Shown here: piece by piece, positions 1 through 7,646 of the stretch
How positions within the stretch are numbered: position 1 is the stretch's first letter
How the letters are laid out: the number at the start of each line of letters is the position of its first letter
Position numbers and translations under genes: made by a program
From: Parashewanella tropica
GTDB lineage: Bacteria > Pseudomonadota > Gammaproteobacteria > Enterobacterales > Shewanellaceae
Length of the DNA: 64,000 bases
Direction: 5' to 3'
NCBI RefSeq assembly: GCF_004358445.1
Contig: NZ_CP037951.1
Span: forward strand, 2,467,501-2,531,500
Notes under the pieces: generated by a model
Database searches by the model: none
What the model saw: only the letters and a program-made list of their open reading frames with translations
Told to the model about the DNA's origin: nothing

Positions 1-51
1 AGCGGTCATTTTGGCAAGCTTGCGGGCGTAGAGCCTTCACTCAATGACTGA
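1..51 (+). CDS. possible 3' end of an upstream gene
   Basis: An open frame runs in from the window edge and ends at TGA (49-51), with a translated tail SGHFGKLAGVEPSLND. It would be the gene upstream of the arsenic operon. The tail is too short to identify and other frames are also open for part of this stretch, so this is only a candidate. Bases 52-127 hold no gene and should carry the leader of the next one. Confidence 0.2.
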   Translation, partial: SGHFGKLAGVEPSLND

Positions 52-127
52 AAGATGAGATGAGTTAAACCATATTGTATTTAATCATTTTTAAAGCGTT
101 CAACTGATGTTTTTAGGTTAACAATTA

Positions 128-1963
128 ATGATAAAACCACTACCAACACTTGTTGTCTTCTGTAAAAGACCAAAGCTACACCAAGGCAAACAACGCCTAA
201 CAGAAGGTACAAGCCCCGAAAATGCGTTAGAGATTGCCAAAGCTTTACTGAGTTGCGCCATAGAAGACGCAAAAACTTGGAAAGGTAATGTTGTGCTAGC
301 GTGTGCTCATCAACAAGATGAGCGCTGGATGCAAGCCCAATTACCTGAAGCAGAGGTGATGTCGCAATTGCCACTAGGAGAAGAAGGTAATCTTGGTAAG
401 CGCCTTAACTATATTGATTCAACATTAAGAAGTCAGGGACATAAGCAAATCCTTTACATAGGTACTGATGCCCCAATCTTGAGTGAAAGTCATTATTCAT
501 CAACACTGTCGGCTCTCAAAGACCATGATATCGTACTGAACCATGCTGATGATGGTGGTGTCGTCATTATGGCAAATAATCACCCTTGGCCTTATATCAG
601 CCAGCTTTCATGGAGTACAAACACACTTGGCAAAGAGCTGGAAAATGCGTGCCAAACTCATCAATTATCTGTGACTTCAGCCCTTAGTGGTTACGATATT
701 GATTATGTCTCCGATATCAAAAAGCTCTACCAAGATCTCCAAACTGATTTACGTCCAGCGCGACAATACCTGCTTTCTTTAATTACTGATTTATTTTCTT
801 TGGATGTTCTCAAAATGACACAGAATTCCCAATGCTGTAGTACCAGCACAGAAACCAATGTTTCAGATAACAACACCCATAATGTTGTTAAAGATTATTA
901 TGGAAAAGTACTTGAAAGCTCGGAGGATCTTCAAACCAACGCTTGCTGCACCGATGATGACTTATCATCTCAAATGAAAACCGTACTATCCAACATCCAT
1001 GACGAGGTACTTACCCGTTACTATGGCTGTGGATTGGTGACTCCTGAATCTCTCGAAGGTTGCCATATTCTTGATCTAGGCTGTGGTGCTGGACGTGATT
1101 GCTATGCCCTAGCCCAATTAGTTGGCGAAACTGGTTCTGTCATTGGTGTTGATATGACTGATGAGCAGCTTGCTGTTGCCAACAAACATATTGAGTATCA
1201 CCAGCATAAATTTGGCTACGCCGAGCCAAACACACGTTTTTTAAAAGGCTACATTGAAAGACTCAACGAGCTTAACATTCCTGACAACAGCATTGATATT
1301 GTCATATCAAACTGCGTCATTAATTTAAGCCCAGATAAACATGCGGTACTCAAAGAAGTCTTTCGCATTCTAAAGCCTGGTGGTGAGATCTATTTTTCAG
1401 ATGTATATGCCGATAGACGCGTTCCTCAACAATTAGTTGACGATCCACTACTATATGGAGAATGTCTAAGTGGTGCGCTGTATTGGAATGACTTTGAAAA
1501 TATCGCCAAACAAGTAGGTTTTGCCGAACCAAGATTAGTGACAAGTCGTGCCATAACGATTGATAACCCTGAGCTTGCTGCAAGGCTGAAAGATATCCAA
1601 TTTACATCTGCAACTTACCGTTTATTTAAAGCAGAACACCTTGAGCCTCAACCACAAAACTATGGTCAGCAAGTTACCTATTTAGGCACTATTGCTGAGC
1701 ATGAAACTGAATGGCAAATAGATGACACCACTTGTTTTACACGTGGCGTAACTACTCACGTTAGCGGAAATATATGGCACACCCTAAAGCAGTCTCGCTT
1801 TAGTCAACACTTCGTGTTTACCGATGAAGGTGAAGGTCACCTAGGTTTCTATCAATCACAAGCACTGAGAACAAGCGCTGATTTTGACTTTCAAAAAAGC
1901 TTAAGTAACACAAGTGCGAGCTGTTGTGCACCGACACAAACTACCAAAAAGAGTTGTTGCTAA
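128..1963 (+). CDS. arsM: DUF2064 glycosyltransferase-like domain fused to arsenite methyltransferase (ArsM)
   Basis: A two-domain protein of 611 residues. Residues 1-220 are a DUF2064/TIGR04282 GT-A-like transferase domain (FCKRP near the start, GNLGKRL at 88-94, GTDAP around 113, ADDGG around 141). Residues ~245-611 are a SAM-dependent arsenite methyltransferase: motif I LDLGCGAGRD at 315-324 and the three arsenic-binding cysteines of ArsM, C325 (GRDC), C396 (SNCVINL) and C446 (GECLSG). CC pairs at 236, 273 and the C-terminal SCC add further thiols. ArsM methylates As(III) to mono- and dimethyl forms in the cytosol; DUF2064 proteins are annotated as sugar or nucleotidyl transferases and often sit in arsenic/radical-SAM loci. 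An internal ATG at 815 (residue 230) lies exactly between the domains and could start a separate ArsM. First gene of a four-gene operon; the stop overlaps the next start (TAATG). Confidence 0.88.
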   Translation: MIKPLPTLVVFCKRPKLHQGKQRLTEGTSPENALEIAKALLSCAIEDAKTWKGNVVLACAHQQDERWMQAQLPEAEVMSQLPLGEEGNLGKRLNYIDSTLRSQGHKQILYIGTDAPILSESHYSSTLSALKDHDIVLNHADDGGVVIMANNHPWPYISQLSWSTNTLGKELENACQTHQLSVTSALSGYDIDYVSDIKKLYQDLQTDLRPARQYLLSLITDLFSLDVLKMTQNSQCCSTSTETNVSDNNTHNVVKDYYGKVLESSEDLQTNACCTDDDLSSQMKTVLSNIHDEVLTRYYGCGLVTPESLEGCHILDLGCGAGRDCYALAQLVGETGSVIGVDMTDEQLAVANKHIEYHQHKFGYAEPNTRFLKGYIERLNELNIPDNSIDIVISNCVINLSPDKHAVLKEVFRILKPGGEIYFSDVYADRRVPQQLVDDPLLYGECLSGALYWNDFENIAKQVGFAEPRLVTSRAITIDNPELAARLKDIQFTSATYRLFKAEHLEPQPQNYGQQVTYLGTIAEHETEWQIDDTTCFTRGVTTHVSGNIWHTLKQSRFSQHFVFTDEGEGHLGFYQSQALRTSADFDFQKSLSNTSASCCAPTQTTKKSCC

Positions 1964-2880
1964 TGAGTACGGCAGAGCAAGTGAATCATTGGACACACAC
2001 GCCCTTAGGTGATGTACGAGGCTACATACAACCTCACTCCCTAAAAGAGTTGTGGTTTCATACTGGAACCAAATGCAACTTAGAGTGTGATTTTTGCTTG
2101 GAGGGCTCTAGCCCTTCAGACAAACGCTTGCTGTCACCAAAACTTGAAGAAGTGATGCCTTTAATCGATGAAGCGATTGAAATGGGCGTAGAGCAATTTT
2201 CGTTTACAGGTGGTGAGCCTTTCTTAGCCAAAGATATTATCGCCATCTTAGACTACGCCTCGCAATTCAAGCCTTGTTTAGTACTCACAAACGGTACAGA
2301 ACCTCTACTCAAGCGATTAGATGCGCTTATCGCTTTAAAAACGAAAAATCAGCACCCGATTTCGTTTCGTATAAGCATCGACTCCCCTAATGAACACAAG
2401 CACGACTTAGGGCGTGGCCATGGTAATTTTACCAAAGCCTTTATCGGCATGAGAAAGCTACATGAACAGGGTTTTTCAGTGTCTTTAGCAAGGCATATTG
2501 AGAATGGTGAAGATCAAGCTCAGGTTGATAAACAGTTCCAAAATTTATTTGTTCTTAATGGCTTACCAGCAGACATGAACATTGTGGCATTTCCAGACTT
2601 TCTACCGCCCAATTCATTGCCTCATGTACCGCACATTACCACACATTGTATGACGGCTTATCAGACGGAAGAACAGCGCAATAACTACATGTGTGCGAAC
2701 TCAAAGATGATCATTAAGAAAGGCAATGCACTGCAGGTTTACGCATGTACTTTGGTTGATGATGATCCTGATTACTTTATGGGTAACAGTCTGCAAGAAA
2801 GTATGCCTAAAAAGGTCAATCTTAAACACCATCGATGCTACAGCTGCTTTGCCCATGGCGCCAGTTGTAGCGAGATGTGA
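1963..2880 (+). CDS. radical SAM enzyme of the arsenic operon
   Basis: 305-residue radical SAM protein. The 4Fe-4S cysteines C38, C42 and C45 (CNLECDFC) are followed by the SAM-binding GGEP motif. The C-terminal third holds several more cysteines (CYSCFAHGASC near the end), as in SPASM/twitch-type auxiliary clusters. An upstream in-frame start exists at 1924, but ATG 1963 overlaps the ArsM stop by one base and is the natural coupled start. In arsenosugar synthesis, ArsS-type radical SAM enzymes put a 5'-deoxyadenosyl group on dimethylarsenite; the neighbours suggest the same job here, but the motif context is not that of classical ArsS, so the reaction is inferred. Confidence 0.8.
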   Translation: MSTAEQVNHWTHTPLGDVRGYIQPHSLKELWFHTGTKCNLECDFCLEGSSPSDKRLLSPKLEEVMPLIDEAIEMGVEQFSFTGGEPFLAKDIIAILDYASQFKPCLVLTNGTEPLLKRLDALIALKTKNQHPISFRISIDSPNEHKHDLGRGHGNFTKAFIGMRKLHEQGFSVSLARHIENGEDQAQVDKQFQNLFVLNGLPADMNIVAFPDFLPPNSLPHVPHITTHCMTAYQTEEQRNNYMCANSKMIIKKGNALQVYACTLVDDDPDYFMGNSLQESMPKKVNLKHHRCYSCFAHGASCSEM

Positions 2881-2918
2881 TGGAAAAATTGTAGATAAAT
2901 ACTATCGGGAGAGAAGTA

Positions 2919-3338
2919 ATGAAATCCATTCTATTTTTATGTACAGGAAACTCTTGCCGTAGTCAGATGGCTCATGGCTTTGCCAATAAAATCTTGGCAG
3001 AACAATTTGACTGTTATTCAGCAGGTGTTGAATCTCACGGTCTTAACCCATCAGCCGTGCAAGTAATGCAAGAAGTCGGTATTGATATCAGCACTCATGA
3101 ATCAAACACCCTTGATCAATACCACGATAAAGATTTTGACTATGTGGTTGCGGTTTGCGAACACGCAGCCAACAACTGCCCTACTTTCACTCAAGAAACT
3201 CAGCTGATCAAACGTCAGTTTGACGATCCACCTAAATTGGCAAAAGAAGCAAGCTCTACCGAAGAAGCGTTAAATCATTACCGTCGAGTAAGAGATGAAA
3301 TACATAATTGGGTTTCAGGTTTATCTAGATTGAATTAA
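2919..3338 (+). CDS. arsC: thioredoxin-coupled arsenate reductase / LMW phosphatase family
   Basis: 139 residues with the P-loop LCTGNSCRSQ near the N-terminus, the catalytic C-x5-R of low-molecular-weight phosphatases. The second cysteine pair (VCEHAANNCP, around 87-95) and FDDPP match the thioredoxin-type ArsC (pI258) layout, in which three cysteines relay electrons to reduce As(V) to As(III). It lies 38 bases after the radical SAM gene behind a GGAGAGAAG ribosome site. It would supply arsenite to the methyltransferase; alternatively it could dephosphorylate a sugar-phosphate intermediate. Family call firm, substrate inferred. Confidence 0.85.
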   Translation: MKSILFLCTGNSCRSQMAHGFANKILAEQFDCYSAGVESHGLNPSAVQVMQEVGIDISTHESNTLDQYHDKDFDYVVAVCEHAANNCPTFTQETQLIKRQFDDPPKLAKEASSTEEALNHYRRVRDEIHNWVSGLSRLN

Positions 3339-3359
3339 GTAAAAGAATAAGGAATAAAC

Positions 3360-4208
3360 ATGTTAGCAATCATTGGTGGCACAGGCATTTACAATATCGA
3401 CGGACTGGTTACCGTTGAAAAGCATGAGATCACTACGCCATTTGGCAAACCTTCTACTGAAATTGTCCGTGGTGTTTTTCATGGTAAAGAAATTTTATTT
3501 TTGCCTCGTCATGGTAATAACCACCAGCTATTACCCTCGGAGGTAAACTACAAAGCCAATATTTGGGCACTCAAAAGCCTAGGCGTAAAACAAATCATCG
3601 GGCTTTCTGCTGTTGGTAGTCTTCAACAAGAAGTCGCGCCTGGTGACTTAGCCATTGCCGATCAGTATTTTGACTTCGTAAAAGGTCATCGTGAAAAAAC
3701 ATTTTTTGGGAATGGTTTAGTTGCTCACGTTTCAACGGCAGAACCTACCTGCTCTTCCCTAGCCGACAAAATATCTGAAGCCGCAGCCAAATGCGATATT
3801 ACCCTACACAGAAACAAAACCTACGCTTGTGTTGATGGACCAAGATTAGGCACTAGATCTGAAAGTTTATTCTTAAAGAACGCGGTAAACGCTGATTTAG
3901 TGGGAATGACCAATGTTCCCGAGGTGTTCTTAGCGAGAGAAGCCCAAATCTGTTATTGCACCATAGGTATTGCAACTGATTACGACTGTTGGCAAGACGA
4001 TTCAGCTCATCACGTTACGGTTGAGCAAGTGATCAGTCGCTACGGCACTAGTTTAGAAAAGGCAAAATTAGTGTTAGCTACTTACATTCAAGGAGCTCAA
4101 GCTGTTTGTCAAAGCCGTTGTAATCACTCACTTGAAAATGCTGTGTTAACACCAGTTGAAGTTTTGTCTGAAGAAAATAAGCAATTGTTTGAGGTATTGT
4201 CTGCTTAG
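3360..4208 (+). CDS. MTAP-family purine nucleoside phosphorylase
   Basis: 282 residues, the usual length for 5'-methylthioadenosine phosphorylases. Seen: the N-terminal phosphate loop IGGTGIY, RHGNNH near 58-63, VDGPRLGTRSE, and the substrate motif GMTNVPEVFLARE. It follows arsC by 21 bases with an AAGGA ribosome site. The family splits adenine from 5'-substituted adenosines by phosphorolysis. In this operon the substrate may be a 5'-arsino-5'-deoxyadenosine made by the radical SAM enzyme, giving an arsenoribose-1-phosphate for the DUF2064 domain. That is inference; ordinary MTA salvage is the conservative alternative. Confidence 0.85.
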   Translation: MLAIIGGTGIYNIDGLVTVEKHEITTPFGKPSTEIVRGVFHGKEILFLPRHGNNHQLLPSEVNYKANIWALKSLGVKQIIGLSAVGSLQQEVAPGDLAIADQYFDFVKGHREKTFFGNGLVAHVSTAEPTCSSLADKISEAAAKCDITLHRNKTYACVDGPRLGTRSESLFLKNAVNADLVGMTNVPEVFLAREAQICYCTIGIATDYDCWQDDSAHHVTVEQVISRYGTSLEKAKLVLATYIQGAQAVCQSRCNHSLENAVLTPVEVLSEENKQLFEVLSA

Positions 4209-4261
4209 ATTTTTGCACTCTTCCCAAAAGTCTTGATTATTTTATAAGTTAAATCACCGTT

Positions 4262-4287
4262 GGAAGCTTGAACCTGAAAAGGCTTCC
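4262..4287. terminator. possible hairpin between convergent genes
   Basis: GGAAGC and GCTTCC pair across a 14-base loop between the ends of two convergent genes. The stem is short and the T-run is weak, so this is a tentative bidirectional terminator. Confidence 0.25.
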
Positions 4288-4336
4288 TTCAATATCACTG
4301 TATATTGGTTAATTATTAGCGATATTATGGTTGAGC

Positions 4337-4684
4337 TTAATTTGGCGAAATAAAAATTTCGGCTCCATTGCTAATTGCGTTGCCATAGCGCTGTGCTTGC
4401 TTATCCCAATATACGATATAACACTGAACTATTTTCCAACCTTTATCCACATCCGCAGTATATTCGATCCCTTTTGGTGTTTGGGTGAACCCTTTAGGTA
4501 ATTCGTTGGTAAATTTAAAATCTATAAAATATTGAGGCAATAGATCTGAATTTGGAACCTCACAAGTCAAATTCGCTGTCTGATCTTTTTTGATATGTAC
4601 TTGACGGGGTTCAAGGGTTATTTTAGGCGCAGCAGCAAAAACACTTGCGGAGACAAGTAATGTCAACAGAAATAATGCTTTCAT
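4337..4684 (-). CDS. small exported Ig-like protein, family A (copy 1)
   Basis: 115 residues with a Sec signal peptide (cleavage near residue 18, after VFA). The mature part has two cysteines, C41 (LTC) and C88 (VQCYIVYW), 47 residues apart, as in a disulfide-bridged Ig-like beta sandwich. Shared with three neighbours: a first Cys, P-x-Y-x-I about 15 later, LPxGF, a GI-x-Y strand, the second Cys followed by an aromatic strand ending Y[WFY]D, and SN near the end. Start context GGAGTAATCACCATG resembles that of the divergent copy at 6271. Last gene of the leftward array. Function unknown. Confidence 0.75.
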   Translation of the reverse strand: MKALFLLTLLVSASVFAAAPKITLEPRQVHIKKDQTANLTCEVPNSDLLPQYFIDFKFTNELPKGFTQTPKGIEYTADVDKGWKIVQCYIVYWDKQAQRYGNAISNGAEIFISPN

Positions 4685-4701
4685 GGTGATTACTCCAATA
4701 A

Positions 4702-4989
4702 CTAGTTATCATTATTTAAAAAAGCCACGATTTTTGTGGCAATCGTTCGCTTAATGTAACCTTCATGCTCACCGAGCATTTGATATATACCCTTTATTTT
4801 TAACAGCGTGTAGAGTTGACCTCTGATTTCTGTTTTAAGTAAAGTCTTTCTATCTACACCATAGAATTTTTGTGCAATCTCGTTATCAATACCGTCTAAG
4901 CCATTAATTGCCTTTGATTGATTCCTATTTAAGTTGCGTAATAAACGGCTTTAGATAAACCCTTTTAATGGAATACTAAAGCCTTTCAT
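4702..4989 (-). pseudogene. small ORF with an in-frame stop at codon 13
   Basis: On the minus strand, ATG 4989 follows a strong CAGGAGACTAATT ribosome site and starts two bases after the stop of the preceding gene. The frame reads MKGFSIPLKGFI, then TAA (4953-4951), then stays open for 82 more codons with ordinary protein-like composition (for example EIAQKFYGVDRKTLL and YQMLGEHEGYIKRTIA) to TAG at 4702. No good start codon follows the TAA early enough to rescue it. It is best read as a ~95-residue gene broken by a nonsense mutation. No similarity to other genes in the window was seen. Confidence 0.6.
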
Positions 4990-4991
4990 AA

Positions 4992-5360
4992 TTAGTCTCC
5001 TGTTGGTAAAACCATAATTTCCAGACTGTTACTGATTGAAACTCCTACGCGCCCTGCTTTGGTATCAAAATAATTTACGAAACATTGAATTTGTAGATAG
5101 TCGGGGGCTTTTTGAACAGTATACTGAATCCCTGTCGCAGTTTGTGCAAAGCCGTAAGGTAAGCTAGGTAGAATATAATTCTTACCGTTGATGATGTAAT
5201 CAGGGATAAATGATTTACCATGCTCATTACAATTAATTTGAATGGTTTGACCTAAGTGGGCGTATCGTTGCGTTTTATCAATGATTAGTCGTGGTGCATC
5301 TGGATTTGATTCGGCCTGAACGCTACCAGCAAGTGCAACCAGTAATATTAATATTTTCAT
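4992..5360 (-). CDS. small exported Ig-like protein, family A (copy 2)
   Basis: 122 residues with a signal peptide (MKILILLVALAGSVQA). Family A pattern: C44 (INCNEHG), PDYIING, LPYGF, TGIQY, C93 (IQCFVNYFD), SN-S. Cysteine spacing is 49. It lies 11 bases after the family B gene at 5372 and two bases before the broken ORF at 4989, so all four leftward genes probably share one transcript. Function unknown; an exported single-domain Ig-like protein fits the sequence. Confidence 0.75.
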   Translation of the reverse strand: MKILILLVALAGSVQAESNPDAPRLIIDKTQRYAHLGQTIQINCNEHGKSFIPDYIINGKNYILPSLPYGFAQTATGIQYTVQKAPDYLQIQCFVNYFDTKAGRVGVSISNSLEIMVLPTGD

Positions 5361-5371
5361 TGCCGTTACCC

Positions 5372-5818
5372 TTACTTCTGATTGTAATTACTCTCAGGTG
5401 TGATCACTGCATTTACACTCGGCTTGGCACCATTCGTACTGAACGCATCAGGATTAGTCAATGTTCCAATTATGATGGTATCACTGGTGTCGGTATCGAA
5501 TATTTTAACAATTTGATCAGTCTGCTTGTCTCCATACCACGCGTTTGATTTACAGACGGTTTCAAAGGGGTAATTTTGCCCTTCTAAATAAATCAGCTGG
5601 GTATCGCTCTCGTTACAATTTTTGTTATCCGTGTACAATATTTGACAATTAGAGCCTTTTAAATCGCACCCAAAAGCAAATTCATGTGTGGGATTATTTT
5701 TGGCAAACGAATAAGCCATATTTATGCTATCGGTTTTCGCAAAATACCAATCCCCTATCTTAACAGGGGATGCAACAGCCGTCGTCGTAACAGCTGTGAT
5801 TAAAAGTAAAGTTTTCAT
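5372..5818 (-). CDS. small exported four-cysteine protein, family B (copy 1)
   Basis: 148 residues with a signal peptide (MKTLLLITAVTTTAVAS). The mature part has four main cysteines in the order FGC, NC, NC, VC, followed by NAWYGDKQ and a C-terminal VNAVITPESNY. The rightward gene at 8014 has the same order of motifs (FGC, DC, PC, TC, NDSW-DKEQ, VHSVIKPASNY), so the two are paralogues at the outer and inner ends of mirrored arrays. First gene of the leftward array. No known family recognised. Confidence 0.72.
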   Translation of the reverse strand: MKTLLLITAVTTTAVASPVKIGDWYFAKTDSINMAYSFAKNNPTHEFAFGCDLKGSNCQILYTDNKNCNESDTQLIYLEGQNYPFETVCKSNAWYGDKQTDQIVKIFDTDTSDTIIIGTLTNPDAFSTNGAKPSVNAVITPESNYNQK

Positions 5819-6270
5819 GGTGTGTATATCTCTATATAGACCTTTACCGCATGGCTATACCACGAGAAGTGTTAACTTTTCGTTTAAACGATAATTTTTA
5901 AACCGACAAAAAACCTCTAATAAACACGCTAACTTTAATTCAAAATGTATCAAACATAGCTGTATGAAGACTTAACGTAAGTATGTTTCTTATCAATAGG
6001 GTGTGATTTAAATTCAGATTTCAATACCCTAGATAAGTAGCAAGGTATAGCTTTGACATTTCTGGCTTAAGTATGATGCATTTCTTTAGTTATTAGCTAA
6101 ATGAGTTAACTTACGTCCAGCTGAACAAAATAGTTTTTTACTTCCCCTTTGTATAAATTATCTACTAAACAGTAATGCAGTAGTGATAAAGTCTAAGCTA
6201 GATACCCGCCTAAACCCATAACATAAATGGTTAGTGAATAAATACTGCAATCAGTAAAGGAGTAACTACC
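5819..6270. promoter_or_regulatory. 452-bp divergent intergenic region
   Basis: The A+T-rich stretch between the two arrays must carry promoters for both directions. A TTGACA lies at 6053 and TATGAT at 6072, but their 13-base spacing is too short for a sigma-70 promoter. I saw no open frame of convincing composition, no long dyad and no terminator. A clear AAAGGAG ribosome site ends the region before ATG 6271. Confidence 0.45.
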
Positions 6271-6659
6271 ATGAAACTACTATTACTTACTTCATTAATT
6301 ACCACTAGTTTACTGGCGCAGCCTTTACCAAAAGACAAATTACCGGAACCACAATTAATTCTGGAACCCACTTACCAAAGCATCGACTTGGGTACTCAAA
6401 CAGATATGAATTGTGCAAGAATTGATATGAGAAGTCTTTTACCCAATTATTACATCAATGGGACTTCATACTCTTCTACTCTACGAATTTACCTTCTGGT
6501 TTCAGTATTTCTAATCAAGGAGCATTGGTTTATACCAACATCGATGCACAGCCAAGATTTATCGTAGTGCAATGTCATGCCTTGTTATGGAGTATTGATC
6601 GCAACAGTTATATCAATGTGATTAGTAATACTGCTTTTATCAATGTAAAAGCACAATAA
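6271..6659 (+). pseudogene. family A exported Ig-like gene, frameshifted (copy 3)
   Basis: ATG 6271 follows AAAGGAGTAACTACC and opens with a signal peptide (MKLLLLTSLITTSLLA) and the family A first half (MNC, LLPNYYINGTSY). The frame then leaves the family, reaching a stop at 6567. The other half (LPSGFSI, GALVYT, VVQCHALLWS, ISN) continues in another frame to TAA 6657-6659. The break coincides with a perfect 5-bp tandem duplication at 6475-6484. Removing one copy gives YSSTNLP, restoring the frame and the four-residue Tyr-to-LP spacing of the two most similar paralogues. Broken as sequenced; a sequencing error, decay or reversible slippage could each explain it. Confidence 0.75.
6475..6484 (+). 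repeat. tandem 5-bp duplication (TCTAC x2) causing a frameshift
   Basis: TCTACTCTAC lies exactly where the family A reading frame is lost. Loss of one unit restores a full-length product. Confidence 0.8.
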
Positions 6660-6677
6660 TTAGAAAAGAGGAAAATT

Positions 6678-6986
6678 ATGAGCGTTGCCCCCATAGGTAT
6701 TCCAATCGCGTCGCCACCTGCGAACACTTATGACCAGAAATCATTATCACCTGAAACAAGGTTACTGCTAGCTCATGCTGTCTTTTTTATCAATTTGCCT
6801 AGTGTTTCATTCACAAAGTTGCCGGTAGCATTAGCAACATCCGCATTGGCTGCATTCTTTCACGCTATGGCTGAACCTAAGCCACAAGAACAATTCCCTA
6901 AAAGCGCAATGAGTAAATGGCTTTCTGAAATGGCATTTGACTCAATCAGGGCAATCGTCCCTCCACCATTGGAAGTAATGATATGA
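6678..6986 (+). CDS. small non-exported protein, family X (copy 1)
   Basis: 102 residues with no signal peptide, behind a strong AGAGGAAAATT ribosome site. A central hydrophobic, alanine-rich stretch (LPSVSFTKLPVALATSALAAFFHAMA) is followed by an acidic/polar tail. It is paralogous to the next gene, which shares P-S-x-x-F-T-x-LP, [ST]-ALA-x-F-x-H and EQF. The last codons overlap the next start (ATGA). The pattern is faintly like RebB/R-body proteins, but I cannot support that. Function unknown. Confidence 0.65.
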   Translation: MSVAPIGIPIASPPANTYDQKSLSPETRLLLAHAVFFINLPSVSFTKLPVALATSALAAFFHAMAEPKPQEQFPKSAMSKWLSEMAFDSIRAIVPPPLEVMI

Positions 6987-7282
6987 GTGCTCAATTATCG
7001 TTTGCGTCCCCACCACGGCAAAACCAATCCGATAACCAATTAACCACATATCTAGCATTCAAAGCATGTATCTTCATGGTCAAAAGTCCCTCCATGATAT
7101 TTACCTATTTACCGATAGGGCTTGGTTCGACAGCCTTAGCGACTTTTTCCCATGGCGTAAATGTATCAGCCACCAGAGAACAATTTAATGAAGTTACTTG
7201 GAAAGTAATTCAGTGTTTGAATAATCACGCTCAAGTGGCACTGCATTTCCTACTGCCTTTTAAAATAGAGTTACTAGTATGA
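6983..7282 (+). CDS. small non-exported protein, family X (copy 2)
   Basis: 99 residues, paralogous to the preceding gene (PSMIFTYLPIGLGSTALATFSHG, then REQF). Both of its ends overlap neighbours by ATGA, which implies translational coupling in one operon. One hydrophobic segment around residues 35-58; no signal peptide. Tandem small hydrophobic paralogues suggest a self-assembling or membrane-associated product, but this is inference. Confidence 0.65.
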   Translation: MSAQLSFASPPRQNQSDNQLTTYLAFKACIFMVKSPSMIFTYLPIGLGSTALATFSHGVNVSATREQFNEVTWKVIQCLNNHAQVALHFLLPFKIELLV

Positions 7283-7641
7283 GCTTACCACCACTAATTT
7301 ACATCAACGAACAAACACCAATGATGTACTACTCACCAGAGCATGATGATATTTTAGAAAATGCTTTGGCAAAAGGTCCAAAGGGAGGGAAGTTCACATT
7401 TAGCATCCAAATTGAAGGGAGAATAGAACAAATCACCTTTTCGATAGTACGCACGCAAGGAACAGGCGTATATTGTCAGATCCAGCAACCGGCTCTGCGA
7501 TTGCATCCTCCATACAGATCTAAAAATATTCAAGACTCTCTATGTAAAGCTATCACTCTTTTTTTTCATAAGAAAAGTTTGGGGGAAGCTAATAGCTACA
7601 GCAGTGACATTCGGCTCTATAACCCAGTTTATGAGAGGTAA
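7279..7641 (+). CDS. small hypothetical protein of the rightward array
   Basis: 120 residues, apparently soluble and cytosolic with no signal peptide. It has mixed alpha/beta character with a Gly/Lys-rich turn (KGPKGGKF) and two beta-like strands (FTFSIQIEG, QITFSIV). Its start overlaps the preceding stop (ATGA) and its stop lies 5 bases before the next ATG. No family recognised and no counterpart in the leftward array. Confidence 0.6.
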   Translation: MSLPPLIYINEQTPMMYYSPEHDDILENALAKGPKGGKFTFSIQIEGRIEQITFSIVRTQGTGVYCQIQQPALRLHPPYRSKNIQDSLCKAITLFFHKKSLGEANSYSSDIRLYNPVYER

Positions 7642-7646
7642 ACATT

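Noticed and set aside
81-374. Minus-strand ORF opposite the start of the ArsM fusion
   Set aside because: It is the shadow of the DUF2064 frame and has no ribosome site or family match.
1924-1962. Longer start for the radical SAM gene
   Set aside because: ATG 1963 overlaps the upstream stop and is the coupled start; the extra 13 residues are translation of the ArsM tail in another frame.
6053-6077. sigma-70 promoter TTGACA/TATGAT
   Set aside because: The spacing is 13 bases rather than 16-18.
6678-7282. RebB / R-body identity for family X
   Set aside because: Only loose residue-pattern agreement; the conserved glycine-alanine-asparagine stretch of RebB is not present, so it is left as a speculation.
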